Positions 18,340 through 29,300 of a DNA stretch of 64,000 nucleotides are shown here, one piece after another. The DNA is from Dyadobacter sp. CY326. GTDB taxonomy: Bacteria > Bacteroidota > Bacteroidia > Cytophagales > Spirosomataceae. Numbering within the stretch: the stretch's first letter is position 1; each line of letters starts with the position of its first letter. Under the pieces are notes generated by a model. The model ran no database searches. It was given only the letters and a program-made list of their open reading frames with translations, and was not told the origin of the DNA. The stretch is taken from assembly GCF_021390515.1 (NCBI RefSeq), contig NZ_JAJUXI010000011.1, positions 186,001 through 250,000 on the forward strand. Direction: 5' to 3'. Both the position numbers and the translations under genes were made by a program.

Positions 18340-18532
18340 AAAGAAATATGGTTAATTGTATAGAAATTAATGCTTTTTAAATTTTTTCCTAAAAGTAGGA
18401 CACATAATTTGTTTAAACCAAGCGGAATGAGATTTTTTGCCTTAAAAGTCATGGGGTCAATCCGAAATACAATTAATTACGTATCTTGATAGTTATATCG
18501 GCATTACAAACCTCTTTTTCTTGCTATATATA

Positions 18533-18964
18533 ATGAATAACGAATCTATGATATCGAGGATTTTGAAGTCGATTTTCTTTAAGAAGGCCACAGGAAAGGC
18601 AGGTCGCTATGCGCAGAATTCAGCGCGTCTGTTTGAACTGGCGAAGGAAGTGATGGGCAAGATGAACCGCGTAGGATTTCGCGAAAATCTGTCCGAAGTT
18701 ACCGGCAGTGTACAGGTTTTGATCCGCATGGTCCGTGCTTATGCAGCTGGAGATTACAAGGGATTGCCATGGAAAAGTCTTATTTCAATTGTGGCTGTGC
18801 TGATCTACTTTTTATCGCCCATTGATCTGATTCCAGACTTTTTGCCCGTCATTGGCATCACTGATGACGTTGCGCTGATTGTTTGGTTGATCAAAACTTT
18901 GGGCGATGATATCACCAAATTCAGCCAGTGGGAAAAGAGTGAAAAAACGATTAACATAGGATAA
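18533..18964 (+). CDS. YkvA-type DUF1232 membrane protein
   Basis: A 143-aa protein with the DUF1232 signature LSPIDLIPDFLPVIGITDD inside a hydrophobic hairpin (about residues 80-125); the first 65 residues are basic and cytoplasmic. The function of the family is unknown. I chose the ATG at 18533; a TTG four codons upstream is also in frame but there is no reason to prefer it. It lies divergent from mdh and 69 bases before tatA on the same strand. Confidence 0.85.
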   Translation: MNNESMISRILKSIFFKKATGKAGRYAQNSARLFELAKEVMGKMNRVGFRENLSEVTGSVQVLIRMVRAYAAGDYKGLPWKSLISIVAVLIYFLSPIDLIPDFLPVIGITDDVALIVWLIKTLGDDITKFSQWEKSEKTINIG

Positions 18965-19002
18965 AACAGAACCGTTTAGTAGTTTCTGTAGAAAAGAATT
19001 TT

Positions 19003-19010
19003 TATTTTTG
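19003..19010 (+). promoter_or_regulatory. -7 promoter element of tatA
   Basis: TATTTTTG fits the Bacteroidota -7 consensus TAnnTTTG exactly and ends 23 bases before the tatA ATG. No clear -33 TTTG is seen; TTTC at 18983 is the nearest candidate. Confidence 0.45.
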
Positions 19011-19033
19011 TAAACATTAAAAAAGAAACAGAT

Positions 19034-19234
19034 ATGGAATCAATAACCGTTTTAGGAATCATGGGTCTAGGTGGACAAGAGATATTTTTGGTTGCCTTGT
19101 TCGTTCTACTTTTCTTCGGTGCGAAGAAAATTCCTGAGTTGATGCGCGGTTTGGGGCAAGGTATCAATGAATTCAAGAACGCGTCAAAAGACGTTAAGGA
19201 AAATATTGAAAAAAGCATGGAAGACCCCAAATAA
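19034..19234 (+). CDS. tatA: twin-arginine translocase subunit TatA/TatE
   Basis: Pore-forming subunit of the Tat system that exports folded proteins. The 66-aa chain has one N-terminal transmembrane helix (IFLVALFVLLFFG), the hinge and FGAKKIPEL motif, and an amphipathic helix with GLGQGINEFK. Tat-type signals are present in this window (49797-51149, 51195-52202, 35909-37648), so the translocon has local clients. tatC is not in the window. A hairpin terminator follows at 19263-19294. Confidence 0.93.
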   Translation: MESITVLGIMGLGGQEIFLVALFVLLFFGAKKIPELMRGLGQGINEFKNASKDVKENIEKSMEDPK

Positions 19235-19262
19235 TCCTTCCATCTTATCGAGTTATTATAAA

Positions 19263-19300
19263 CAGAGCCTTTAAGGGTATACTTAATGGCTCTGATTCTT
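19263..19300 (+). terminator. terminator of tatA, overlapping the apparent gatA start
   Basis: CAGAGCC (19263-19269) pairs with GGCTCTG (19288-19294), and inside it TTAAG (19271-19275) pairs with CTTAA (19282-19286) around a 6-base loop. ATTCTTTATTT follows. The first in-frame ATG of gatA (19286) lies inside the stem. Confidence 0.7.
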
Positions 19301-19327
19301 TATTTACAACCCCACAAATTAATTACA

Positions 19328-20785
19328 TTGAAAGAGTATCTGACGCTAGCCGAGATTCAGGAAGATTTGCGTGAAGGCGGTTTGACCTGCGTTAAGTTAG
19401 TTGATTATTATCTTCAAAATATTGAGTCCAATCAACACCTGAATGCTTTCGTTGAAGTGTATGCTGACGAGGCGAGGGAAGCAGCCGTTGCAGTTGATGA
19501 AAAAATCGCAAACGGAACGGCAGGGAGGCTTGCCGGATTGGTCATTGGGCTCAAAGACGTGCTTTCGCACAAAGGACACGGTTTGCAAGCCGGAAGTCAG
19601 ATCTTAAATTCTTACGTCGCGCCTTACACGGGAACCGCAGTTCAGCGCTTGCTGGACGAAGATGCCATTGTCATTGGTCGTCAGAACTGCGACGAGTTTG
19701 CAATGGGTTCATCCAATGAAAATTCGTCATTCGGCCCTGTGCTTAATGCGGCCGATAACTCCAAAGTTCCGGGCGGTTCTTCGGGTGGATCGGCCGTTGC
19801 TGTTCAGGCTGGATTATGCCACGCTTCTCTCGGAAGCGACACGGGCGGATCGGTTCGTCAACCTGCTGCTTTTTGTGGAGTTGTGGGTGTAAAACCGTCC
19901 TATGGAAGAATTTCACGTTACGGACTGATCGCCTATGCATCTTCTTTCGACTGCATTGGACCCATTACAAAAAGCGTTGCCGATGCGGCTTTGCTAATAG
20001 AAATTATGGCTGGCGGAGATGATTTTGACAGCACAGTTTCAAGCAAGCCCGTTCCCGCTTATACGCAGCATTTGAGTTGGACTGGAAAGGCAAGAATAGG
20101 ATATATTCGTGAAAGTGTTGAAAGTGAAGCAATTTCTTCTGACATTCGTAATCAGACATTGGAAGTATTAAACCGGTTACGTGCCGAAGGGCATGAAGTG
20201 ACGCCAGTTGAAATTCCATTGCTTGATTCGCTGCTTCCCACTTATTATATATTAACTACCGCGGAAGCCAGCTCAAATTTATCACGATTCGATGGCGTCC
20301 GTTATGGGCACAGAAGCCCGGAAGCGATTGATTTGGAAAGCTTGTACAAAAAGACACGCACAGAAGGCTTCGGCCAGGAGGTGAAGAAGCGAATTCTGTT
20401 AGGAACTTTTGTTCTGAGTGCAAATTACTACGACGCATACTATACCAAAGCGCAACGCGTTAGAAGATTGGTGCAGGAGGAGACGAACAGGTTCTTTGAT
20501 CAGTTTGACTTTTTTATTTCTCCGGTAACGCCAACAACTGCTTTTACAATAGGAGAAAAAACGCAGGACCCTTTACAAATGTATCTTGCGGATATCTTTA
20601 CAGTTCAGGCAAATGTCGTTGGAAACCCGGCTGTTGCGCTTCCTAATGGGAATGATGAAAACGGAATGCCAATTGGAATTCAGGTCATGGCTCCTTATTT
20701 TGGCGAAGAAAAGATGCTGGCATTTGCGCAATATCTTACTGAGTTGAACAAAAAAGGAGCTGTAATCATGGATTCAAATCACTAA
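19328..20785 (+). CDS. gatA: Asp/Glu-tRNA amidotransferase subunit A
   Basis: GatA releases ammonia from glutamine for the amidation of misacylated Glu-tRNA(Gln) or Asp-tRNA(Asn). The amidase-signature triad is present: Lys in GLKDVLSHKG, the cis-Ser in PGGSSGGSAVAV and the nucleophile Ser in GSDTGGSVRQPA. I place the start at TTG 19328, giving a protein beginning KEYLTLAEIQEDL as is usual for the family; the upstream ATG at 19286 would add 14 residues and sits inside the tatA terminator stem. If the ATG is used instead, the CDS is 19286-20785. Subunits B and C are not encoded nearby. Confidence 0.93.
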   Translation: MKEYLTLAEIQEDLREGGLTCVKLVDYYLQNIESNQHLNAFVEVYADEAREAAVAVDEKIANGTAGRLAGLVIGLKDVLSHKGHGLQAGSQILNSYVAPYTGTAVQRLLDEDAIVIGRQNCDEFAMGSSNENSSFGPVLNAADNSKVPGGSSGGSAVAVQAGLCHASLGSDTGGSVRQPAAFCGVVGVKPSYGRISRYGLIAYASSFDCIGPITKSVADAALLIEIMAGGDDFDSTVSSKPVPAYTQHLSWTGKARIGYIRESVESEAISSDIRNQTLEVLNRLRAEGHEVTPVEIPLLDSLLPTYYILTTAEASSNLSRFDGVRYGHRSPEAIDLESLYKKTRTEGFGQEVKKRILLGTFVLSANYYDAYYTKAQRVRRLVQEETNRFFDQFDFFISPVTPTTAFTIGEKTQDPLQMYLADIFTVQANVVGNPAVALPNGNDENGMPIGIQVMAPYFGEEKMLAFAQYLTELNKKGAVIMDSNH

Positions 20786-21076
20786 ACGGGTATCAGCTGG
20801 TTTTTTATTCGGCCGACCTATTTGACATGTGACTGCATAACTATCCAAGGTTTTAAGTAAATAATCGTGCCAGAATAGCCGGTGCAGTAGCAAAGTTATT
20901 CGAAGCATATATTTGTGAGTTAAGCGTGAAAATGTATTAGAGATTATTCTAATTCATCAGGCAGATTTTCGGAAAATGAAGATCTTATAAAGGAAATTTT
21001 ATCTGTAAGCAATTGACTTTCAGATAGTAGCCATTGAAAACCGGGAATTGATTAACCTTCAAAAAACATTTAATTA
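20786..21076. other. intergenic region gatA to transglycosylase
   Basis: About 290 bases without a gene. TATATTTG at 20908-20915 fits the -7 consensus but no -33 partner is visible and it is far from the next start. No hairpin or repeat stood out. Confidence 0.4.
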
Positions 21077-22642
21077 ATGAAGATTTCAAAAAAACTATTG
21101 TGGCTCGGAGCCATGTGTGCAGGATTTGGAAGTGTGCCGGCTATGGCAATTGTTCCACAGGAGAAGTTAGCATTCGAGCAAGATACGCTGGGAAATATTG
21201 TAAGAGCAGAGGAATTGGCGATTCCTGCTTTGCCAGCAGTTGAAGAAATAGGCAACACACCCGCAATTCCACAGGAGCTTTTGAGGGAGCGTTTTGCGAA
21301 ACTTGAAAAATCAATTCCGCTAACTTATCACAAGACTTCCCACGAGTTCGTAGAGTATTTTATTTATAAAAAGGCAGACTTCACCAAAACAATGATGGAG
21401 AAGATGCCGCTCTACTTTCCCATTTTTGAAAAAACACTACAAAAGCACGGCTTACCGACTGAGCTCAAATATCTTTCAATGATCGAGTCGGGACTCAATC
21501 CAACTGTTATTTCGCATGCGAGAGCGGGTGGTTTGTGGCAATTTATGCCTGCAACGGGACGTGAGTTTGGTCTTTATCAGGACAAATACATTGACGAGCG
21601 CTTCGAGCCGGTAAAAGCGACGGAGGCTGCTTGCCGTTATCTGAAACAACTTTATAATATTTTTGGTGACTGGGAGCTTGCATTGGCTTCTTATAACACT
21701 GGCCCGGGCAACGTAAAGCGCGCAATGCGCCGTTCACATGGAACAACATTCTGGACAATTTACAATGTGCTTCCGCGTGAAACGCGTTCCTATGTTCCGC
21801 AATATGTAGCGATGAACTACATGATGAACTATGGAAATGACCACGGGATTTACCCGCAAAAAATGGAATTCCAGATTCCAAACGACACCATTCATATTAA
21901 CGGATACATTGATCTGCTTGCTTTCTGCAAAAACAGCAACATCAATTTCGAAGACATTCAAAAACTCAATCCGCAGATCACAAAAACTTCATTGCCGGAC
22001 CAGACGCGGAATTTTGTCCTAAAAGTGCCAAGCATGCAGTTCACTTATTTGGTCAGCAACAGAAATTCGATCATGGACTCTTGCACGCGCAGATTGCTTC
22101 TGCAACCTGGCGTAATGGTGGCGAAGCTTGACAGTTCTGTTCTGGATTCGATGGGCAAAAATACTTCATTCCCATATGCAGTTGTAAGCCAGGAAACGTT
22201 TAGCGATGACGAGGATTATGAGGCTGAAAGTGAGGATGTTGTTATTGAAAAAACCAGGACAAAACGGGCGTCTCACACAGTTAGAAGAGGGGAGAACCTG
22301 CAATCTATTTCGAGAAAATACCGCGTTACGGTTGCACAGCTAAAAAGATGGAATCACCTGCGCCGCAACAATATTCAAAGAGGACAAAGGCTGGTCATTT
22401 TGAAAGAAGTTAAGGAAACGGTTCGTGGCACGAGAGTGGCTTCAAACAATGCTCCTGAGCCTAAAAAAGAAGTCGCCAGAAACGACAGGCATACAAGAAA
22501 AAAATATCACACAGTTCAAAAAGGCGATACACTTTGGATCATATCACAGCGCTACGGACTGGAGATAGGACAATTGAAAAAGAAAAACAGAATAAGAGGA
22601 AATGCCATCAAACCTGGTCAGAAACTGATTATATCTGTCTAG
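21077..22642 (+). CDS. MltD-type membrane-associated lytic murein transglycosylase with two LysM domains
   Basis: Cleaves the glycan strands of peptidoglycan, giving 1,6-anhydromuramyl ends. A signal peptide (about residues 1-24) leads to the SLT/GH23 domain: catalytic Glu137 in SMIESGLNP, then GLWQFMPATGREFGL, AACRYLKQLYNIFGDW and LASYNTGPGNVKRA. Two LysM peptidoglycan-binding repeats follow near residues 395-440 (HTVRRGENLQSISRKY) and 475-521 (HTVQKGDTLWIISQRY), separated by a basic linker. There is no lipobox, unlike E. coli MltD. The next gene, ruvA, starts 31 bases downstream. Confidence 0.93.
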   Translation: MKISKKLLWLGAMCAGFGSVPAMAIVPQEKLAFEQDTLGNIVRAEELAIPALPAVEEIGNTPAIPQELLRERFAKLEKSIPLTYHKTSHEFVEYFIYKKADFTKTMMEKMPLYFPIFEKTLQKHGLPTELKYLSMIESGLNPTVISHARAGGLWQFMPATGREFGLYQDKYIDERFEPVKATEAACRYLKQLYNIFGDWELALASYNTGPGNVKRAMRRSHGTTFWTIYNVLPRETRSYVPQYVAMNYMMNYGNDHGIYPQKMEFQIPNDTIHINGYIDLLAFCKNSNINFEDIQKLNPQITKTSLPDQTRNFVLKVPSMQFTYLVSNRNSIMDSCTRRLLLQPGVMVAKLDSSVLDSMGKNTSFPYAVVSQETFSDDEDYEAESEDVVIEKTRTKRASHTVRRGENLQSISRKYRVTVAQLKRWNHLRRNNIQRGQRLVILKEVKETVRGTRVASNNAPEPKKEVARNDRHTRKKYHTVQKGDTLWIISQRYGLEIGQLKKKNRIRGNAIKPGQKLIISV

Positions 22643-22673
22643 TGAATACGCGTCATTTACACATACTATTTAT

Positions 22674-23264
22674 ATGATTGCCTACGTTAACGGAACTGTA
22701 GTCTACAAAGATCCGGCTTATGCCATTATCGATGTAAACGGATTAGGCTATGAAGTTCGGATTTCTTTACAAACCTACACTTCCCTTCCCGAGCTTGGGG
22801 AGAAGTGCAAGCTCGTAACGTTCCTGAATATACGGGAAGACGCCCACATCTTGTATGGGTTTTGGGGAAACGATGAAAAGAAGCTTTTCCTGGACCTGAT
22901 AGGCATATCAGGAGTCGGCCCGTCAACAGCATTGGTAATGCTTTCGTCGCTTTCTTCATCAGAAATACGACAAGGAATTATAGACGAAGATCTGCGTTTG
23001 ATTCAATCAATCAAGGGAATCGGGTCAAAAACTGCTCAACGCGTCATTTTGGAATTGCGTGATAAAATTCGCAAAGAGGAACTTGTCTCAACTGGTCCGA
23101 GAACCATTGACAATCCGTCCGGCACTTTGAAAAGTGAAGCATTGGCTGCGCTCGTCACATTGGGCATTCCAAAAGTGACCGCAGAGAAAAGTCTGGATGT
23201 GATTATCAAGCGCGAGGGACATGCAATGACCGTTGAAAATCTTATAAAACTGGCACTTCGATAA
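22674..23264 (+). CDS. ruvA: Holliday junction branch migration protein RuvA
   Basis: RuvA binds four-way junctions as a tetramer and loads the RuvB motor. The 196-aa protein has the N-terminal OB fold (MIAYVNGTVVYKDPAYAIID), two helix-hairpin-helix motifs (LIGISGVGPSTALVML and SIKGIGSKTAQRVILEL) and the C-terminal RuvB-binding helices (ALAALVTLGIPKVTAEKSL). Length is normal. It lies directly upstream of sprA, an arrangement I associate with Cytophagales. Confidence 0.95.
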   Translation: MIAYVNGTVVYKDPAYAIIDVNGLGYEVRISLQTYTSLPELGEKCKLVTFLNIREDAHILYGFWGNDEKKLFLDLIGISGVGPSTALVMLSSLSSSEIRQGIIDEDLRLIQSIKGIGSKTAQRVILELRDKIRKEELVSTGPRTIDNPSGTLKSEALAALVTLGIPKVTAEKSLDVIIKREGHAMTVENLIKLALR

Positions 23265-23326
23265 TCGAGCTGTAATGATATTTGGTGAAAAAATTTACGA
23301 TAGTAAAATCGTTCTGATGGATTTGA

Positions 23327-26300
23327 TTGTGGCTGCAACCTTCTCTAAATAAGCATATTACCTTGTCATCAACGATTTACTCCTTTCTTTTTAAGGCATT
23401 AACGATATCGACCGGCGCTGTACTTTTGGCCAACGTCTCCGTTGAAATGGACGAGCCATATTCAGCACAGGCGCAGGATTGGGCATTCGTTGCCGATACT
23501 GTGCCGGAAGATACGAGTAAGCGAAAAGTCGACCGTTCGGGCAGCCAGCTCATTATGCGCTGGAAGGATTTTTATTCCAATCGCGTTGCTGACCCTCGTC
23601 CCCGTTCGCCATTTTATCTCCGCGATCCGGCCAATATTTCTACTTCTATTTTGCTAGACAGCACTGGAAAAGTTGCTGTTTCGGAAAGCATTCGCACGCC
23701 GGCGGGAAGCCTCAATTACAGGGCTCCCGAAAGAATGGACCTCGCGACTTACGACAAGATCCAGGAAGACCGCGCATTCAAAAGTTTGCTGCGTGAATAT
23801 GCAGGAAGGCAGGATGGCAAAAGTGCAATGGGTTCGAGAGGACTTCTGCCTAAACTCGACATTCCGCCGGGACTTTCAAAACTGCTGGGCGACGATTTTG
23901 TCAATTTCAAACCAACCGGATTTGTTTCTCTGGACCTGGGCTTAATGCATCAGTTTCTCGATAATCCGGCCATTCCGATCCGCCAGAGAAGAAACACGCA
24001 ATTCATTTTCAATGAGCAAATTAACATTAACTTTGACGCGAAATTGGGCGATCAGCTTGGTTTTCAAACCAATTTTGATACAAAAGCAAACTTCAATTTT
24101 GAGAATGCAATTAAGCTAAACTATAAAAATCCGGAAGAAAGCTTTATCCGGAAAATTGAGGCTGGAAACATTAACTGGGCCATTAACAGCCAGTTGATTC
24201 CCGGTGTTCAAAATCTGTTTGGTCTAAAAACCGACCTCCAATTCGGTCGGTTAAGTGCGACACTCGTGGCTTCACAGCAGAAATCCAGCAAAGAAAGGAT
24301 TGTTCTGCGTGGCGGTGCGCAAAGCCGCGATTTTGAGTTGCGTGCGGACACATATGATGAGAATCGTAACTTTTTCCTTTCTCAATATTTCAGGAACATT
24401 TACGAGAGTTCACTACAAAACACGCCCACAATCACCTCAGGCGTAACGGTTACGCGGATGGAAGTTTACGTGACCAACCGGACAACAACGACCGAGTCAT
24501 TGCGAAATGTGGTCGGTTTCGCTGATTTGGGGGAACCTGCGCCTTATAAGTCTGGCAATCCCAGGTTGCAGCCCATTCGTTCGACTTCGCCGGCAGACAA
24601 TGCCGCCAACGGACTTTATAAAACCTTGCAGGATAATGCGTCATTCCGGCAAGTTGATAACACAAACAGTGCAATAACAGGTCTGGGACTGGAAAGAGCG
24701 GTTGACTATGAGCTGCTTCGCGGCGCGAAAAGGCTTATCGCAGATCGTGATTATTCGTTTCATCCGCAATTGGGATACATTTCTTTGACCAATGCATTGC
24801 GGAATGATGAAGTGCTGGCCGTTTCGTACGAATATACATTGAATGGACGCTCATTTAAAGTTGGGGAGCTTACCGAAGATTATCAGGCGCGGAGGGACAA
24901 TGAAGTAATCGCATTGAAATTGCTGAAATCATCTACGATTCGCAATAACACCAAGCTTCCCATGTGGAACCTGATGATGAAAAACGTTTATTCATTGGGG
25001 ACAAGCCAAATGGACAAGCAGGGTTTCCAGTTGCGGATCATTTATAAAGATGACCAAACCGGAATTGATAACCCAAACTTGCAGGAAAGCAGCATTGCCA
25101 ACATTCCATTAATCCGGCTCATGGGCCTCGACAGGCTGAACCCGGTGAATGATCTCCAACCCGATGGAAATTTCGATTTTGTCGACGGCATCACGGTCGA
25201 AAGCAAATCCGGACGCATTATCTTTCCCGTTCTTGAACCTTTCGGTTCGAATCTTGCGCGAAAATTTGGTGCGGGAGAAGAGCAATTCCGTAATAAATAT
25301 GTCTTTGGAGAGCTGTATTCCACCACAATGGTCGATGCCCAGCAAATTTCGGAGCGCAACAAATTTTTTATTAAAGGATCTTACCAATCAAGTGGGGGAG
25401 CTGAGGTGCAGTTGCCTTTTGGCGTCCTGGAAACTTCCGTAACCGTCACATCCGGCGGCGTTCCGCTTTCGCCCGGTTCCGATTACATTGTTGAAGCGCA
25501 GATTGGACGTGTCCGCATTTTGAACAGCAGCGTAATGAATTCGGGCAGGGAAATTGTCATTGAATACGAACGCCCGGACATGTTTCAAAATCAGATCCGT
25601 TCGCTTCTTGGAACACGTTTGGATTACATGGTGAACCGCGATATGAGCCTGGGTATGACGTTGATGAAATATCGTGAACGGCCTGCTGGATTCTTAACCA
25701 GGGTTTCTATTGGAAATGAGCCTGTTAGCAACACAATGATCGGGTTCGATATTAATTTTAGAAAAGATGTCCCCTTCCTAACCAAATGGCTTGACGCATT
25801 GCCGTTGATTCAAACCAAGGAAATGTCGAGCATTCAGTTTAAAGGAGAATTTGCAAAACTGATTCCCGGGGTGTCGAAGGACGTAAATAACCGCTCATTG
25901 GTTGACGATTTTGAAGCAGCCCGCACGATATACGACTTATCCAGACAGCCGCAGAAATGGCGCTTAGCAGGCGTCCCGCCAGCATTCCGACAAGGAACGG
26001 ATGGCAAAACGCTCGATTATGCTTACAGAAGAGCGAAAATTTCAGCTTACACAGTTGACAATATTTTCGGCGGATCTCAGGGATTGGGAGGCGGATATCA
26101 GCCACCAGGCAATTTTGAAGACGAAGACCTCAAATATTATTACGAACGACTTTATCTGCCCAACCAAATTTTCCCGAAACGCGCCATCGCTGGGCTTGTT
26201 TCTTATCCGCAGAACGTGCTTGACATTGCTTACTATCCAAGCGAAAGGGGCATGTACAATTACAATGTAGATCTGTTGCCAGATGGTCGCTTGAAAAATC

Positions 26301-29300
26301 CAAGACAGAACTTTGGTGCAATTAGCAGAGCGATTACTTCGGATAATGACTTCGATAATGCGAACATTGAAAGCATTGAATTTTGGATGCTGGACCCGTT
26401 TATTAATAATCCGCTTGGAGTGGTGCGGGACGGGAGCGGCAATGAACGACCCAATACAACCGGCGGGAAACTGGTTTTCAATCTTGGCGATATTTCAGAA
26501 GATGTCATTCCTGACGAGCGTTACAATTTTGAAAACGGACTTCCGATCGTGCCAAAGCAAGTCGGTGTCAATGTGGATTCGACGGCTTGGGGTTATGTCA
26601 CCAAATCGCAATATCTGATCAATGCATTCAGCAATGAATCCGGTGCACGCCAGCGCCAGGATGTAGGGTTGGATGGTTTGAACAACGATGAAGAGCGCAC
26701 ATTTTTCAAAAGGTTTATTGACAGACTTCCTGCAAACCTGACGCCCGAGGCAAGAGAGCAGATTTTGCGTGATCCTTCGGGTGATGACTTCCAGTTTTTC
26801 CTTGGCGCCAGCCTGGACAGCGCAGACTTGAAAGTGCTTGAACGTTATAAGAATTACATTGGCATGGAGAACAACTCTCCTGAAAGTCTTGGCAGAAGCG
26901 CGGATGTTACGCCTGCTTCAACCAATGTGCCGGACGGCGAAGACATGAACGTCGACAACACGATCAATGACAACGAATCTTATTATGAATACGAAATTGA
27001 TCTGAAACCCAATCAGCTGGCAGTTGGTAATGGTTACATTGTTGACAAAACAGTGAACACAGCCGATCAGCAGACCTGGTATCTTTTCCGGGTTCCTATC
27101 AAGGAGTTTTCGGGAGTCATTGGAAACATGAACGGGTTCAAATCAATTCGGTTCATGCGCATGTATCTGACGGACTTTCAACAGCCTGTTGTGCTTCGTT
27201 TTGCGCAGTTGCAAATGGTTGGTCAGCAATATAGAAAATATACGTCCAACCTGGATGCGCCTGGTTTACAAGAAGTTCCCGAGCCTTATGATGCCAAATT
27301 TACGGTTGGAACTGTAAGCATAGAGGAAAACAGCCAGCCGCAAAGCGGCACCAGCTCCGACAAATATGTTTACTCAATTCCACCGGGTTGGGTGCGAGAT
27401 CAGGATAATACGCAGCGCCCGCCTTTGTTGCTGAATGAGCAATCGATGAGCTTGTGCGTGACAGATTTGCGCGATGGTGATTCAAGGGCAGTGTTCAAGA
27501 ATGTGAACCTTGATCTGCTGTTCCGTAAAAGGCTGCGGATGTATGTGCACATGCAAAATGAGCTGAGTGAAGACCGCATGGTTGGTGCATTCATGCGCAT
27601 CGGAACGGACCTTACCCAGAATTATTACGAAATAGACCTTTCCAATTTGAAGGCAACATTGCCTAACCAAACGAATGAGCGAGAGGTTTGGCCAGAAGAA
27701 AACGAATTGAACATTGCGCTTTCGGACCTTATTGAGGCCAAAGCGCAGCGCAACCGGCAGCTTGACCGAAACCTGAGTGTGCCTTACACCATCACAACGG
27801 CGGATGGAAGATATAAATTGACAGTTGTCGGTAATCCGGATTTGAGCTCGGTTCGAGTTATGATGATCGGAATGCGAAATCCGAAATCGCAGGATGAGCG
27901 CGCGAAAAGCTTCTGTATTTGGGTGGATGAAATGCACGTGGAAGGTTTTGATGAAACGGGCGGCGTTGCGGCTATTGCTCAATTGAATGCGAAACTTGCC
28001 GATTTTGCAACAGTAACCGCTTCTGGAAGGCTTGAAACATTTGGTTTTGGAAGCGTGCAACAGCGCATTGGCGAGCGTTCGCGGAATTTTACTACGGAAT
28101 ATGGCGTGTCTTCTAACATTGCACTCGATAAGCTTTTGCCCGAAAGTTGGGGATTCAGCATTCCGTTGTTTTTGAGTTACGACCGGCACAATGTGAAGCC
28201 GCACTTTAATCCGTTGGACCCGGACACGCCGCTTAACACATCGCTTGGAAACCTGGAATCGGACGAGGAGCGGGACGGTTACCGGCGTATGGTGGAAGAA
28301 AATGCAGTGAAGCGGGGGATTAACTTTTCCAATGTCAGGAAGATAAAGACGAAGCCTGGCGCGAGAAATCATTTTTATGATTTTGAGAATTTCTCGTTCA
28401 CTTATGCATTCAGTGATGATAAACGGAGGAACATTCTGACACAGGAATATGCGCAACGCAATTATCGGGGAGGCATTTCCTACGTTTACAGCAGCCAGCC
28501 GAAACCAATGGAGCCATTCAAGAACTGGAAGGCAACCACTCGTTGGGCCGATCTGATCAAAGATGTGAACCTTACATTGCTGCCCAATATGGTTTCCGTG
28601 CGCACGGATGTTGACAGGAGATTCCTGAAAACCCAGTTGCGTAATGCAGACCTGACGACCGACGGCATTCAGCCATTGTATGAGAAATATTTCTGGTTCA
28701 ACCGTTATTATGACCTCAGCTGGAACCTGACGCGAAACATGACATTGAGTTATAATTCAACGGCCAACTCGATCATTGACGAGCCGATGGGTGACATCAA
28801 CTCCGCCGCGAAGAAAGATTCACTTTGGAGCAACTTCAAAAAACTGGGCAGGATCAAAAACTTTGACCAGAAAATTGATCTGACTTACCGTTTGCCTCTG
28901 GATAAAATTCCGCTTGTAGACTGGATGACAGCAGATTACAAACATTCCATCGCTTATCAATATCAGGCAAATGCATTTGGCTTGAAAGACACCACCGGCT
29001 TGCCTTTCGGAGACATTATCCGGAATAGCAGAGAGCGCGGCATCACTGGGAAAGTGGACTTTGTTTTGCTTTATAACAAACTGCGCTATCTCAAATTTGC
29101 CAACACGCCTTCGGTAGGCCGCAAGAATTTTGCAAGAAGTCCGGGTGATATTGAGGAAATCGACATGCGCACAACGGACATTCTCAAGAGTGTTACGCGT
29201 GCTTTAATGACCGTGCGCGGAATCAATGTGAGTTATTCTGTCCAAGAAACGACGGCGCTTCCAGGTTACTTGCGCGCACCAAAATACTTTGGCATTGACA

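Noticed and set aside
27482..28456. 324-codon open frame on the minus strand inside sprA
   Set aside because: It lies wholly opposite sprA, which is unmistakable. The translation has no domain and is rich in Arg, His and Ile, as expected from reading the opposite strand.
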